Positions 22,501 through 33,775 of a stretch of DNA of 64,000 nt are shown here, piece by piece. A program made the position numbers and the translations under genes. A model generated the notes under the pieces. That model worked only from the letters and a program-made list of their open reading frames with translations, was not told where the DNA came from and searched no databases. The number at the start of each line of letters is the position of its first letter. Position 1 is the stretch's first letter. The stretch comes from Holothuria scabra (taxonomy: Eukaryota; Echinodermata; Holothuroidea; Aspidochirotida; Holothuriidae), in the NCBI GenBank assembly GCA_037179385.1, contig CM074189.1, positions 25,605,648-25,669,647 on the forward strand, read 5' to 3'.

Positions 22501-24973
22501 CTAAATGTATTTAAACACCCTTTTTTAACAAGTTTATTTTCAACCTTAAGCATTGTATGTCATACAGTCAGTTACATGAGGTTTTATGAGAGAGTTTTCT
22601 GATCAACATATAAAAAGTCGGGCCGGCCAGGGACTTTTTCAGCTTTAGTCGACTGGCTTGTATTCCCTACACCATTACTGATGCTGAGCACCAAGCACAA
22701 GGGGAAAAGATTCTATTTTTTACAATCTTCGACCAAGCCAAGAATTGAACTTCAGACCTCTTGATGTCAAGTCGAATTGCTCATACCACTTGACCATGCA
22801 GACTTTAAGCATTGGCTTTATTGCATGTAGAACTCTGTCCATTGTTGAACATACTTGGTTTAATACAGTTCCTTCACAACTTAAAGGAAAATTTTCCCGC
22901 TATACACCAAAAGTTGTTGGATAATATCACATAGCCTTGGAATATCACTTTAAGTTATAATCTGAAGTTGAGTATCTCACAAACATGGATTCACATTTCA
23001 GTTTCGAAACTTTCTGTAATCAGTGGCAATTGAATGGGAGTTACCTGGACTCTCCTTTCTCCATTGCCTACGTGACTCAATTTTTGTTTTGAATTTCAAT
23101 TGCGGTAAGACAAGCTAAACAAAAGATAATAAGATAAAATTATTGCAATTTTTTAGGTTCAGAATCAGTAATCTGTATTGTGCGTGAATCCCTTTAAGTA
23201 ATTAACTTGTGTTCAACACTTGCTTTCAGTTTTGTCACCCAGGACTCATGGCGAAAAAAGTCCTTATGAATTTAGAGGGATGTTGTAAGCTGTATAATTT
23301 CTGGCCTTTAGAAGTATCTCTTGGACAGACGAAACGCTTATTGGTAAAGGTAGGAAACTTATATCCATGCGAAGTTTCAAATATCAGCATTTTATTGTTT
23401 ACGTTTGCAAACTTCAATTATTCATTTACAAATATCAACATCAAATTTGGCCAACTTTTTAAGCTTCAATAATTCATATCCAAGTATCAACATTAAATTT
23501 GGTTAATTTTCACTGCGTCAATAATTCATTGACAAATATCAACATAAAATTTGTAGAAATTTTCAAACTACAATTATTCAGTTACAAATATCAACAAGAA
23601 ATGTGTTTAATTTTTGAAACATCAATTATTCAAATACAAATATCAAGCTGCGCATTAATTTGTCCCAGTTTTCAAACATCAAATAGTCATTTGAACTTAT
23701 CAACATTAAATGTGCTCCTATTTTTTAACTTCAATTGTACTTGACAAATATTATCATTAAATTTGATTTTTTTTTTTTAAAGTTCGAACAAATATCAGGT
23801 GACCATTAAATTTGAACAACTTTTCAACCATCACATAATTATTACCCAAACCAAGAATAAAGACATGTCTCTGTGTAGTTGTTTCAAATAAACTATTTTT
23901 GTCATTTTGTACTTCAGAAAAAACCCACCAACTGCTTGGCTAGCTCCGGAACTAATCTTTCTTGATCAGTACTACATCAAATCAGACTTTTGGTCTTTTG
24001 GAGTATTTTTATGGGAGCTGTATTCATTTGGTAATAAGAGGCAAGCTTTCGATTATTTCTCCAGACATGGAAAATGCAATGCAAACATTTCAAAACAATC
24101 TCTTTGTATTTGAATCTTTAACCATTCAGTTAGTTTGTCCTCGAAAAGATACCATTGATAAAATATAACATTTTGTAACATTTTCCCTCTTTTTCTGTTA
24201 TTTGTAAGGGGAAGTCCCATATAAATCGTTTTCAAATTCAGAAATAGAGAATTCCGTGAGGAACAGCACACACTTGAGCCTCCCTTGTAGCTGCCCAGAT
24301 GCAATGTAAGTAACTTACAGTCCACATGACAAAAGGTGCAAGTTCTTCTGTTTTGCATTTTCTAAAAATATTATAAATTCCTCTTGCACCCCGCCCCCGG
24401 TAGACTGCCCAGGGTTAAATCCCATACCAATTGAAATAAACCATTCAGGGTTTGAATGGTTTACACTGTGTCTTTGGACAGTTTCCTTTCAAAACCCTTT
24501 GTTACCATTCAAACCAGTTAGAAAACCAGTTGAGATTACCATATGCATTTTTAAGACCGGCTGGTACCATTCATAACCCACTTGATACCATTGAAGACAA
24601 TGTCTTAAAGACATTCGACTACAAATGGTTCAAATAGAATATAACCCTGGATAAGATTAAAGAACAAAGCCACGATAAATTCCTCGTTTATAATGATGGT
24701 ACTGGCAAAAACGGTAAAAGCACCGGATTTAATCTAAGGACCTCCGATTGTTTGCTTTCCGTGGCAAATTCCTGTTGAGTCGTTGACTTGGTAAAGAGCT
24801 ACCAAAGGAAAGGACCGTTTTCGAACTGTATTTGAAAGAAAACCTGAACTGCTTATCTCTTGTAAAACAGAACCAACATCATGCTGTCTTGCTGGAGTAA
24901 AAATACCGAAAAGCGTCCCACTTTAAAAGCAATGTACGACGAACTACAGAGCATACGTCATGGTTTATCAAAG
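19420..24973 (+). CDS. Receptor-tyrosine-kinase-like pseudokinase, eight exons (locus 1)
   Basis: Eight GT-AG exons can be joined: 19420-19505, 19754-19933, 20566-20676, 22142-22344, 23230-23349, 23918-24030, 24209-24305 and 24871-24973, about 337 codons. All phases agree except at the fifth-to-sixth junction. The order is an acidic Ser-rich linker, a degenerate glycine loop (GNGFLKYS), the beta3 lysine (VICK), an alphaC-like helix followed by HHPNVV, a hinge (YHEHVAGGS), the catalytic loop, the activation segment (WLAPE), DFWSFG and the C-lobe Arg (EKRPT). The catalytic loop reads FCHPGLMAKKVLM where an active tyrosine kinase has HRDLAARN, and the DFG position reads NFW. By family knowledge this removes the catalytic base and the Mg-binding Asp, so phosphotransfer is unlikely and a scaffolding or allosteric role is inferred. 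The order and the degenerate loop recall STYK1-like kinases, but I cannot assign orthology. Upstream ectodomain and transmembrane exons were not found. Confidence 0.85.
19754..19933 (+). CDS. Locus 1 exon: kinase N-lobe, glycine loop and beta3 lysine
   Basis: The acceptor is CATACTTCAG and the donor AAAG/GTAATG. The exon encodes a charged linker, then ITSVLSGNGFLKYSIAHYIA and ETGKKSVICKSVK. The loop GNGFLKYS lacks the third glycine and the following valine of the usual GxGxxGxV. VICK matches the VAxK motif and keeps the ATP-contacting lysine. Phases 1 and 1 join its neighbours without a break. Confidence 0.8.
20566..20676 (+). CDS. Locus 1 exon: alphaC helix and beta4
   Basis: The acceptor is GATAATTTAG and the donor GAAA/GTAAGT, a strong consensus. 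The reading DDAQVRDVYHFLKMADESSL then LRHHPNVVEFLAISKEE is a classical alphaC-to-beta4 segment (the H-x-N-[IV]-[IV] motif is HPNVV). A glutamate in ADESSLL is a candidate for the alphaC salt-bridge residue. Phase 1 on both sides. Confidence 0.85.
22142..22344 (+). CDS. Locus 1 exon: hinge, alphaD and alphaE
   Basis: The acceptor is TCTTTTTCCAG and the donor AAG/GTTTGT, a weak but valid GT. The exon starts MPFYTYHEHVAGGSVRDYLR, the hinge plus alphaD with the usual G-S-x-x-D-[YF]-L pattern. A longer than usual insert rich in charged residues follows, then LRTFGLDVASGMEFLQTNK, which is the alphaE helix before the catalytic loop. It ends in phase 0. Confidence 0.87.
22612..22806 (-). mobile_element. 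SINE copy in a locus 1 intron, reverse
   Basis: The order is reversed body (GGGCCGGCCAGGGACTTTTT ... CTGATGCTGAGCACCAAGCAC), then tRNA-like head (GACCAAGCCAAGAATTGAAC ... CCACTTGACC). It is inserted between exons 22142-22344 and 23230-23349 and does not touch splice sites. Confidence 0.65.
23230..23349 (+). CDS. Locus 1 exon: degenerate catalytic loop and DFG region
   Basis: The acceptor is CTTGCTTTCAG and the donor AAAG/GTAGGA. The exon encodes FCHPGLMAKKVLMNLEGCCK, then LYNFWPLEVSLGQTKRLLVK. Aligned to HRDLAARNVL...KISDFGLSR, the HRD Arg and Asp are Pro and Gly, the catalytic-loop Asn is Lys, and DFG is NFW. The exon is 120 bases, exactly as long as the paralogous exon at 58910-59029. Confidence 0.87.
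23918..24030 (+). CDS. Locus 1 exon: APE motif and alphaF (one extra A at its start)
   Basis: The acceptor is TTTGTACTTCAG, followed by six A; the donor is TTTG/GTAATA. The frame KNPPTAWLAPELIFLDQYYI then KSDFWSFGVFLWELYSFG is unmistakable tyrosine-kinase C-lobe (APE, DxWSxG, WEL). The preceding exon ends in phase 0, but this frame needs the exon to start one base later, at 23919. No alternative AG restores it. An extra A in the homopolymer, real or an assembly error, is the simplest explanation. Confidence 0.82.
24209..24305 (+). CDS. Locus 1 exon: alphaG region
   Basis: The acceptor is TTATTTGTAAG and the donor CAAT/GTAAGT. The reading GEVPYKSFSNSEIENSVRNS then THLSLPCSCPDA corresponds to the G-x-x-P-[YF]...N.E...L..PxxCP segment of tyrosine kinases. 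Phase 1 in and phase 2 out, agreeing with both neighbours. Confidence 0.82.
24409..24650. mobile_element. 242-bp MITE, CCAGGGTTA ends, in a locus 1 intron
   Basis: Left end CCAGGGTTAAATCCCATACC and right end GAATATAACCCTGG form terminal inverted repeats. The interior repeats ACCATTCAAACC-type words in both orientations. It sits between kinase exons 24209-24305 and 24871-24973. Confidence 0.55.
24871..24973 (+). CDS. Locus 1 exon: C-terminal kinase helices
   Basis: The acceptor is CTTGTAAAACAG and the donor AAAG/GTAAGT. The exon encodes INIMLSCWSKNTEKRPTLKA, then MYDELQSIRHGLSK apart from one residue at the junction. The pattern M..CW......RP[TS]......L ends canonical tyrosine-kinase domains and keeps the structural Arg. 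The exon ends in phase 0, so at least one more tail exon follows. Confidence 0.85.
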
Positions 24974-25499
24974 GTAAGTTTGCATCAAAGGGTACAGTTT
25001 GACATCTTCTCCCTGATATCGCTTTGTGAAATATTTGTACTCATCACAACATTCACAAAGTCAATCAAGCATGTTTGACTCCTTTACATCTAACTATTGA
25101 TACATTTTTACGTTAGTTCGTGAAGACAAACAAAGAGCTGTTTTTGTTTGAAAAAAGAGAGATTTAGCTTAGAATTTTTTTTTTTAAATTTGAGTCGAAT
25201 ATCAAAGCTATTCACTCAAAATTGTCTCTCAAATTTACTCTTTCAAAATATTATACATAACAATCTTTGCACTTATATAGAATACTAGTCCTTAATTATT
25301 CGCCTCTGTGATTCTCGTATATACGTGTGAGTATCTTGGAGTGACTAAATCTGGTCTAACGGAAAAAATATTTCAAGTTAAATAAGATCTTCCATTGAAG
25401 AAATTGCATTTAATTTTTAGATGTAAAAGGACGTTACTGTACTTTTACGTTTTCACGTATGATCCATGTAACATATGAGAATAAGAAGAAATCACCAGA

Positions 25500-26060
<561 letters not shown>

Positions 26061-26270
26061 AGAAACAACAACAAACCAAAAAAAAAAAAAAATTATCGAG
26101 AATGTTAAACAGTACCGGCTTCCCTGTAAACAACAAGGGATGTCGCTCACAACACCAAGGTCTTTGTTTAGGCCGCGGGTATGTGTTGACAGTGTTAGCA
26201 TCCATTTGCTTTCAGATTTAAGCCTTTGAGTGACAGATGGGTAATTAGATTTGAGTAGGATACATCTTAA

Positions 26271-26830
26271 AGTGTACCTAAAGTCAAAAAATTCAAAAAT
26301 AAATATTTAAGACCATGACAAAATACATTCTAACAGTCCAACTCCCATTTTCGAAGGACATTAATGAGCTGAGATATTAAATGTTGAAGTTTATTCACTC
26401 AAATTAAAACGGTACATTGCGCAATAATTTGTGATGTCATTCTTGCACTACTCAAATTACAATCTTTGTATTTCTTTGTTTTTCCGAACGTTACTGCACC
26501 TTGTACCGAGGTGTGATAGCATTCTTACTCTTATGAGGTGATGTAATTAATTAAACCCTCCTTCTGCAACATGCCATGGAAGCAAACAGGAAGTGTTCAA
26601 GGTCATAAAAACATTTTTAATTTTAAAGGAAAACAAAGCATGTTATGTGAGTTGTACAACAGGAAAGTCACAAATTATTGCGCAATAGACCAATTTGTTT
26701 AAAGTGAATAAACTTCAACATTTTATATCTCAGCTAAGGAATGTCATATAAAGATGGAAGTTGGACTGTTAGAATTCATTTTTCATTCTCTTAAATATAT
26801 ATTTTTGAATTTTTTGACTTGAGGTACACT
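26271..26830. mobile_element. 560-bp MITE flanked by TTAA
   Basis: Ends AGTGTACCTAAAGTCAAAAA and its reverse complement, closing in GGTACACT, extend into inverted repeats of about 170 bp (GAAGTTTATTCACTCAAATT against TTTAAAGTGAATAAACTTC). TTAA stands at both borders (26267-26270 and 26831-26834), the target duplication of the piggyBac class. It splits the Penelope-like element. The ends lack the usual piggyBac CCC, so the class is an inference. Confidence 0.72.
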
Positions 26831-26834
26831 TTAA

Positions 26835-27660
26835 ATTAGACAAAGAGTGGTTTGAGTTACTGGTGAAATGTTTGGATATAGGATAATTCATTGATTAATC
26901 TAGAATAATTTTTTGTGGTTGTTAAACCTCAGTCTAAATTTGGTGCTGGTCTGACCCACATAGTTGCCTTTCTCACACACGTTGCAGCACAGTAATTAAA
27001 CTACATTAGCCGTGCCACAGTTTAAGGGAGGAGGACGGATGTTACAAGTAGTGCCAGGAGGGGTGAAAGTTTCGTCAGTGATAATGAAAGGGCACACCTG
27101 ACCCCTAGGCTTGCCACACTTTTTGTTGCCTGTGTTTCCAGCTGCACGAAGCCTGGATGATGTGAGGAGGGGTTTGAGGTTGGGGGGTTGTCGTCTCGCA
27201 GTTAAAGGGGGGTCTTCAAAGAGTTCAGAGATTGAACTGTCTGCAAAATATATAGCAAAATCTGAACGGATACATTTATGTAATTTTTCTGTTTTAGACG
27301 AATAATCAAAAACAAGTGGAATACGTGTATTTTCAACTTAAGTTTTGCAAAACAGTAGTTTGTCCCGGTTGTGACCGGATGCCTTGCTGATTCCCGCTTT
27401 CATAACGGGTAGGGGGTACTCATTATTGAGAAAAAATTCCACGAGGTTGTTAACATGTTTTGCGTATTCGGGCTTGGTAGAACAAATACGTTTGATTCTA
27501 ATGCATTGAGAAAAAACAATAGACTTTTTCAAACTTAAGTGATGCGAGCTCTTGCAATTGAGGTAGCCATGGGTATCTGTTGGTGTACAATAAAGTGTCG
27601 TAGCTATGGAACCATTGTTAACCCCCACATCATTTTGTAACCATCTCCTAGCGTGTCTTT
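26835..27660 (-). mobile_element. Penelope-like element, RT end and GIY-YIG endonuclease remnant
   Basis: On the minus strand 27628-27338 encodes YCTPTDTHGYLNCKSSHH ... KKSIVFSQCIRIKRICS ... LVEFFLNNEYPLPVMKAGIS. These are hallmark motifs of the Penelope reverse-transcriptase C-terminus (TDTHxYLxxxSxHP...SIPxSQxLRxRRIC). Further on, 27008-26901 reads LLCCNVCEKGNYVGQTSTKF then RLRFNNHKK, a GIY-YIG-type nuclease core (YVGQT..FR.R..NH). A TAA replaces the Tyr codon just before LLCC, so the copy is dead. It is 5'-truncated. Confidence 0.82.
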
Positions 27661-27971
27661 ATCACAGTTGCGTCACAATATTGTAGCAATGCGTCATAAT
27701 TCCTTTATTTTGATCCTTGCAAACGCGTCATTCATTACTAACTCATGACACCCGCATTAAGGTATTACCTTTGAACATTAACTTAAAAACGTTAACAGTT
27801 ATCATTTACATTTTCATTTGTAATCGCTGTACATTCCCCGTCTAATCCGCTAAGGGAGGTCCCAGGAGAGATTGAAATATATTCGGATATTTATCAATCT
27901 TGTTGGTCACCTGCATTATTAATTTCTTAATCTTGTCTATTAAAGTATTGACCAATACACGGAAAACAGTT

Positions 27972-27972
27972 T

Positions 27973-28036
<64 letters not shown>
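27972..28036. repeat. (TA)n microsatellite
   Basis: About 60 bp of TA repeats directly preceding the first inverted-repeat module. Confidence 0.95.
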
Positions 28037-28855
<819 letters not shown>

Positions 28856-28856
28856 G

Positions 28857-28920
<64 letters not shown>
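28857..28920. repeat. (TA)n microsatellite
   Basis: About 64 bp of TA repeats after module B. Confidence 0.95.
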
Positions 28921-28924
<4 letters not shown>

Positions 28925-28981
28925 ATTTCACGATTTAAATATTTAATTTCACATTACGTTTGGCTTACAACTGGCTCCGAG

Positions 28982-29095
28982 AGTACAATATCATCGAGTA
29001 GTACCAATTCCATGGAAAGCGACTCAGCAAATGACAGACGTCACGCTTATTTTGTCCTAAATCCTGACGAGGAAGATTACATAGAGGCCAAATGA
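28982..29095 (+). CDS. Candidate C-terminal tail exon of locus 1
   Basis: The open frame STISSSSTNSMESDSANDRR then HAYFVLNPDEEDYIEAK ends in TGA. It is Ser-rich then acidic with a Tyr in an acidic context (EEDYIEAK), as in receptor-kinase tails. An AG at 28980-28981 gives phase 0, matching the last kinase exon, and an AATAAA overlaps the stop codon. The upstream polypyrimidine tract is poor and 4 kb of retroelements lie in between, so the link to locus 1 is inference. Confidence 0.33.
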   Translation, partial: STISSSSTNSMESDSANDRRHAYFVLNPDEEDYIEAK

Positions 29096-29099
29096 ATAA

Positions 29100-31640
29100 A
29101 GTTAGCCCTATTGCAAAGTCGCAGTTCTTCCATTTACCATCACCGTTGATGAACATGTACATGTCAAACATGGGGAACTCATCATACCATACTGTAAATT
29201 TTCAAAAGTTAAAAGTCACAGAATGAAACCGAACGAATAGTTTGCCAATCAATTATCTTGGTGACTTCCTCTTTTAAGTTACTTATCTACTATGTCATTG
29301 TTGAAAGCTTATTTATCTTAGATTTTAAAAGTACATGTTGAATTGAATGTTATTGTTATAAGTGTAAATATGGGAGATCTAATTTTATTATCACTCTCAA
29401 AGTCAGCAAGTCTTAGAACCCTTGAGAGCTTTAGTCATCAAAATTGTGTCCTGAAAAAGATAAAGGGGCCTACTTATTTCATATTCATTTTATTTGACTT
29501 TTCACAATATCTGTTACTCATTCTTACAGTATAGGGAAGGGGGTCTGTACATACATTAACATACTGGAAAGAGAAGCTTTAAACCATCAAGAGGGCTTGT
29601 AGGGCTGGGCAAACTAAGGGCAATTGATAATATTGAGGGCAACAATTTTGCGAGCAAAGCAAGAAATCGAACCCAACGCTCCCGTTGCTGGGGATGGGAT
29701 CCAGGGGTGAAGCCCCGAAGCTCTGAGGTTTTAGCATATCTCTGAAGGGAAAATTAAGTTTCTGGAGACGGTACATTACTAATTATTTTTTGCGCTAAAT
29801 CCGAGCAAGTGGGGGGGCAAGTGGGGGAAAGACAGAATCTGGGGGCAAAAGCCCCCTCTTGCCCCCGTAGCGCCGTCAATGCGCACAGGACAGTTTAAGT
29901 TCAGGGCAGAAGGTTTTTTGCCCGAAAAAGTTATTCTTCCCGAAATATTATCTAAGCGGAGAATCACGTGGGAGCTGAGCGTAGAGAAAATTTCGAAGTT
30001 CGGACCCTTCAAAGGAACGGACTCATTGGCATTTCCCAGCTTTCTAAGTATAATCTAGGTATTCGCTGTAAAGTATATTGAGCATAAAAAATTGTTGTCT
30101 TTCTGGCGGCAGAAAGTGTTATTCATACTTTATCACAGAACGTAAATATTATTATAAAGTCTTGCGACACAAATCAGCAATAAGTCCCTTTCCATTAAAA
30201 ATGGGATATAAATAAAGAACACTTTCCTACTAACGCATATCTGCAGCACAGACAATGGCGTAGCCAGGCTTCCCTAAGTTGAGATAACCCTAAGGTCAAA
30301 AATTGGGATTAGTTGTAGCTCAGGTCTCGACAAAGGATACCAAAGTATATTATTTTCAGTTAAAAAGTTTTCATAGGGAGTGGCAAGTTAGAACAGAGTT
30401 ACTTTTCGTGAGAAAATTTCAAGAAAGAAGCCCAAGATCATTTAAGCGACTGCATTTATGAGATTTAGATAGTGCCCATATGTACTAAAATACGTTGTGA
30501 ATAGTAGATGATAGTAAAAGCAGAAAGATACTATATTTACAACAAAAGTATCACACATTAAGCCCCCTTCATGAATGGAGAGGTTTACAGGGCCACTGTG
30601 TGAATGCTTTTGTAATTGATTTGCATATTTAGATGCTACACTGTCATTTTTCCTAAAGCTTCCGTTTTACATTCGCTGACATTAATGTGACAAAGGTTAC
30701 CATGATTCAAAACCAGCAGTTTTGCTTGCCAATGGGCAGACCCCGTTTTTGAAATCACGAGAACCCTTTCTACGCAATGCAAAAGTTTTTGAGTATGTTA
30801 ACATTTCAGAAGTGCTGATAGGTATGGTTATGATAGGTAAGGTCTATAAATGCATTAATACATAGGAAGAACTCTCATCTTTTGTGTAGAGGTTCAAGTG
30901 TTCATTATAATATCTACGGTGTTTGAAGTTGTACGGAATCTAATAACTAGTGAACTGCAGTGTTAATAAGCTAAATAAATACTACATAACCTTCTGTTTA
31001 CGTTGTTCCCGAATTCAGATTAACCAAGATGGCGGAAATAATAAAGTAGCCGTTCATACAATTTATAGCATCAATTTATGAACACATTACGTAAAGAGTT
31101 ACAGTATAACAAAAATATGTTTGATACAGTTCAAGTACTTTTCGTATCCGTTCATGTTTTATGAAGAAATCATATATTAGTTGCACTTTGTATATGGACT
31201 ACCTAAAGGTCAATTGAGATGGCCAAATCAATAGCCCACACAAAGAGGGCTATGATTATAGGGTTAACAGTGCAAGACATGTGACCGTTCAATTAGGTAC
31301 ACCAGTACCTAGTGGTTATGGGATATTTTGCTCATGACCACAGTGTTAGTTCTCAGTTCACAACATCCGTACGGAGTACGTACTACTGTATCACCGACGT
31401 CTACCTGTCTTCTCAAATTTCTGTCGACGGTGAACGAACATCGAGTATGTACCGTATAGTCTAATTGGCAAGCGCCCACAGTTTATTAAATCTGAAGAAC
31501 TGAACTTACATGATGTACCAACGTCTTCACCAAGACTGGTCATGGGTTTAGTTACTGAAATACAAGTAATTTAATTGAGATATTTACATCACTTGAAGGC
31601 ATATTTTATACATAAATTCCCAAATGTGTTGAAAATACTT
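29100..31640. other. Gene-free stretch with degenerate repeats
   Basis: It contains an inverted copy of the CCCGAAA-type repeat (29880-30060) and a CAATGGCGTAGCCAGG word at 30252. No splice-bounded frame or RNA was recognised. Confidence 0.4.
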
Positions 31641-31945
31641 TCAAAAATTGGGCAAGTTCAACAACCAGCAGAAAATTTCCTTTGAGACCCTTTGTCCAAA
31701 TTCCATTCACTAAAGGGTTTCAATGGGTTCCAAATTGCTCTTAAGGGTTTTCAAAAGGGTTTGGTTTATGCAAAGGGTAATTTTATAATTCCCTTTGAGA
31801 TTTGTCCAATTTCCATCAACAACCAAAGGGAACCCTCTGAATGCAAAGGGTTTTTCGAAAGGGTACCATCTGAAACCCTTTGGGTTCAAAGGGTATTACA
31901 CCGAAGGGTTCCAAGGGGGATTTCAGAAGCGTATGCATACCTTTA
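31640..31945. repeat. AAAGGGTT-rich simple-motif element
   Basis: The words AAAGGGTT and AACCCTTTG occur more than a dozen times in both orientations within 300 bp, giving many short self-complementary segments. No clear terminal repeats were identified. Confidence 0.5.
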
Positions 31946-32402
31946 GTGGATTTTGGCTGTTATTTGATATTTTGTGCCGCCAGATTAGATTCTGACCATT
32001 ATTTCAGTTGGGTGTACAGATGATTCTCTGACCCCACAAATCCATCTTTGGATACTTATTACTATCATAGGACAAACACCGTCGGATATGTGTACTTTTA
32101 AATCAAAGCCAAATTCGTGTGACAACATTTTGGACAATTTGGCGAGCACTTTGATTTCTTTAAACCATATTGGATTAACCGGGAAATTTCGCGTTAGGCT
32201 ATGAAAGCTACGTTTAAACAACATGACTTAAATTTCCTGAATCTAGTCTGGTTAAGCCTAGCGGTATCGACCTCGCGTGGACCTTGTTGTATATCTCATC
32301 AGAGTTTCAAATGTATCAGTATATCTTAGGTGGTTTCTTACGATACTTTAACAGGTTTGGACTAAATACTTGATGTAAACAAAAGCAGACCAGCGCAACA
32401 CG

Positions 32403-32635
32403 TACACTCTTACATAAACGTGTTTAGCATTTAAACACTTACTTTCCCCATTTTGGAATCCCGTTCAAATTGTTAACATGATTACACTAAGTGTGTAGCA
32501 GTTTAACGTGTTTTTAAACTGAAATGTTTAGAAATAAGACATGCGTCTTTTTAATCTAAACATGTTTACAAAGTGGTGCAAAAAATAAAGTGTTTAGAAA
32601 AGTGTTTAATTTCTAAAAACTTTTTATAGAGTGTA
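32403..32635. mobile_element. MITE with TACACTCT ends, copy 1
   Basis: TACACTCTTACATAAACGTG at the left is mirrored by TTTTTATAGAGTGTA at the right. GTGTTTAG/CTAAACAC words pair inside, giving a foldback of about 233 bp. The ends are the same as those of the element at 61541-61794. Confidence 0.65.
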
Positions 32636-33604
32636 ATTCAAGCTTAAATACAATAGTAAAATGGCAAAACCGGTTAAGAAGTAAAAATGAAACCAGTTTA
32701 CACATAATAGGTTACAGATAAAAATGTCAACATATACTTCACTTTTAGTTATACGGAAAAGAAAGCAAAATTTGGCTTGAACCGTTCTCTCAATAACGCT
32801 GCCGGCGCGTGTTGAAGCCCGCATAAAAGGGCACGCGCGATATAAGTTTTCAATGAATTACCACAATGACAAAGCTTTATGGGAAAATTACAGAAAGTTC
32901 CAAGACTGCATATTTTACCTCTTGGTAATGTGAAAGTGACTATCTGAAAAACTTCGTAGGAGGGTACGTATCCCCAGTCTTCTCCCGTTATTTCCTCCTG
33001 TCTGTGAATGAGTAGCTTTTTGAGGTTTTATGACCCAAGTTACACGATTCTGCAGGTTAACAAAAATGAAATCCATGAGAAAGCAAATGTTGGCTAAATT
33101 GTAGCCTAGAGGTATACATAAAATTACTATTGGCTGATTAATGTTTCCATGGCACGGTAATTGAAAGAACGGGACATTTGGTAAGCCTACAAGTACAGCC
33201 TACAAAAATTTGTTTCCAAAACCGTATTTATAAAGCAAATAAATATTTCTATCAATTGCTCAAGGGAGGAAATTGATGAGGTATCTGCCAACATAGCTAA
33301 CCCTGGTATATGATGAACAGTTAGTAAACCCCGGTTTCACATTGCCACGATTACGTCTACACCACGCACGAAATGTTAGAAGAAATATAATTAAACAACG
33401 ACTGGTTTGCCGAAACTCTGCAAATATGTCCATAACTGGAAAATCATACAATTTGGCCTTGGTTTCTCACCAATAATTACTTTTAACAGTTTACGTTTGG
33501 AATGTACTACTTGCCAGGAAATGGTTTGCTTCGGTGGGTACCGAAAAGTGCGATGGTTTAAAGAAACCCTGGCCCTTTCTACCATCCCATTTTGGGGCAA
33601 AGTG

Positions 33605-33775
33605 AGTGAGTGAGTGAATTAGTTATTTTTTATTTAATTAGTTAGTAAGTTATTTAGTTAGTAAGTTAGTCAGTCAGTCAGTCGGTCAGCCGGTCAGTTT
33701 TCAACCTAGTGGTTTAAGTCGAGCCGTCCACGACTTTTTCCAGTTGTGGCTCAGAGTAAGGACAACGACACCGAC
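33605..33775 (-). mobile_element. SINE 3' half with tetranucleotide tail, reverse
   Basis: A tail of TTAGTTAGTAAGTTAGTCAG, then (TCAG)n, precedes TTTTCAACCTAGTGGTTTAA, GTCGAGCCGTCCACG and TTTTTCCAGTTGTGGCTCA, the reversed body of the SINE. The tRNA-like head is absent. Confidence 0.65.
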
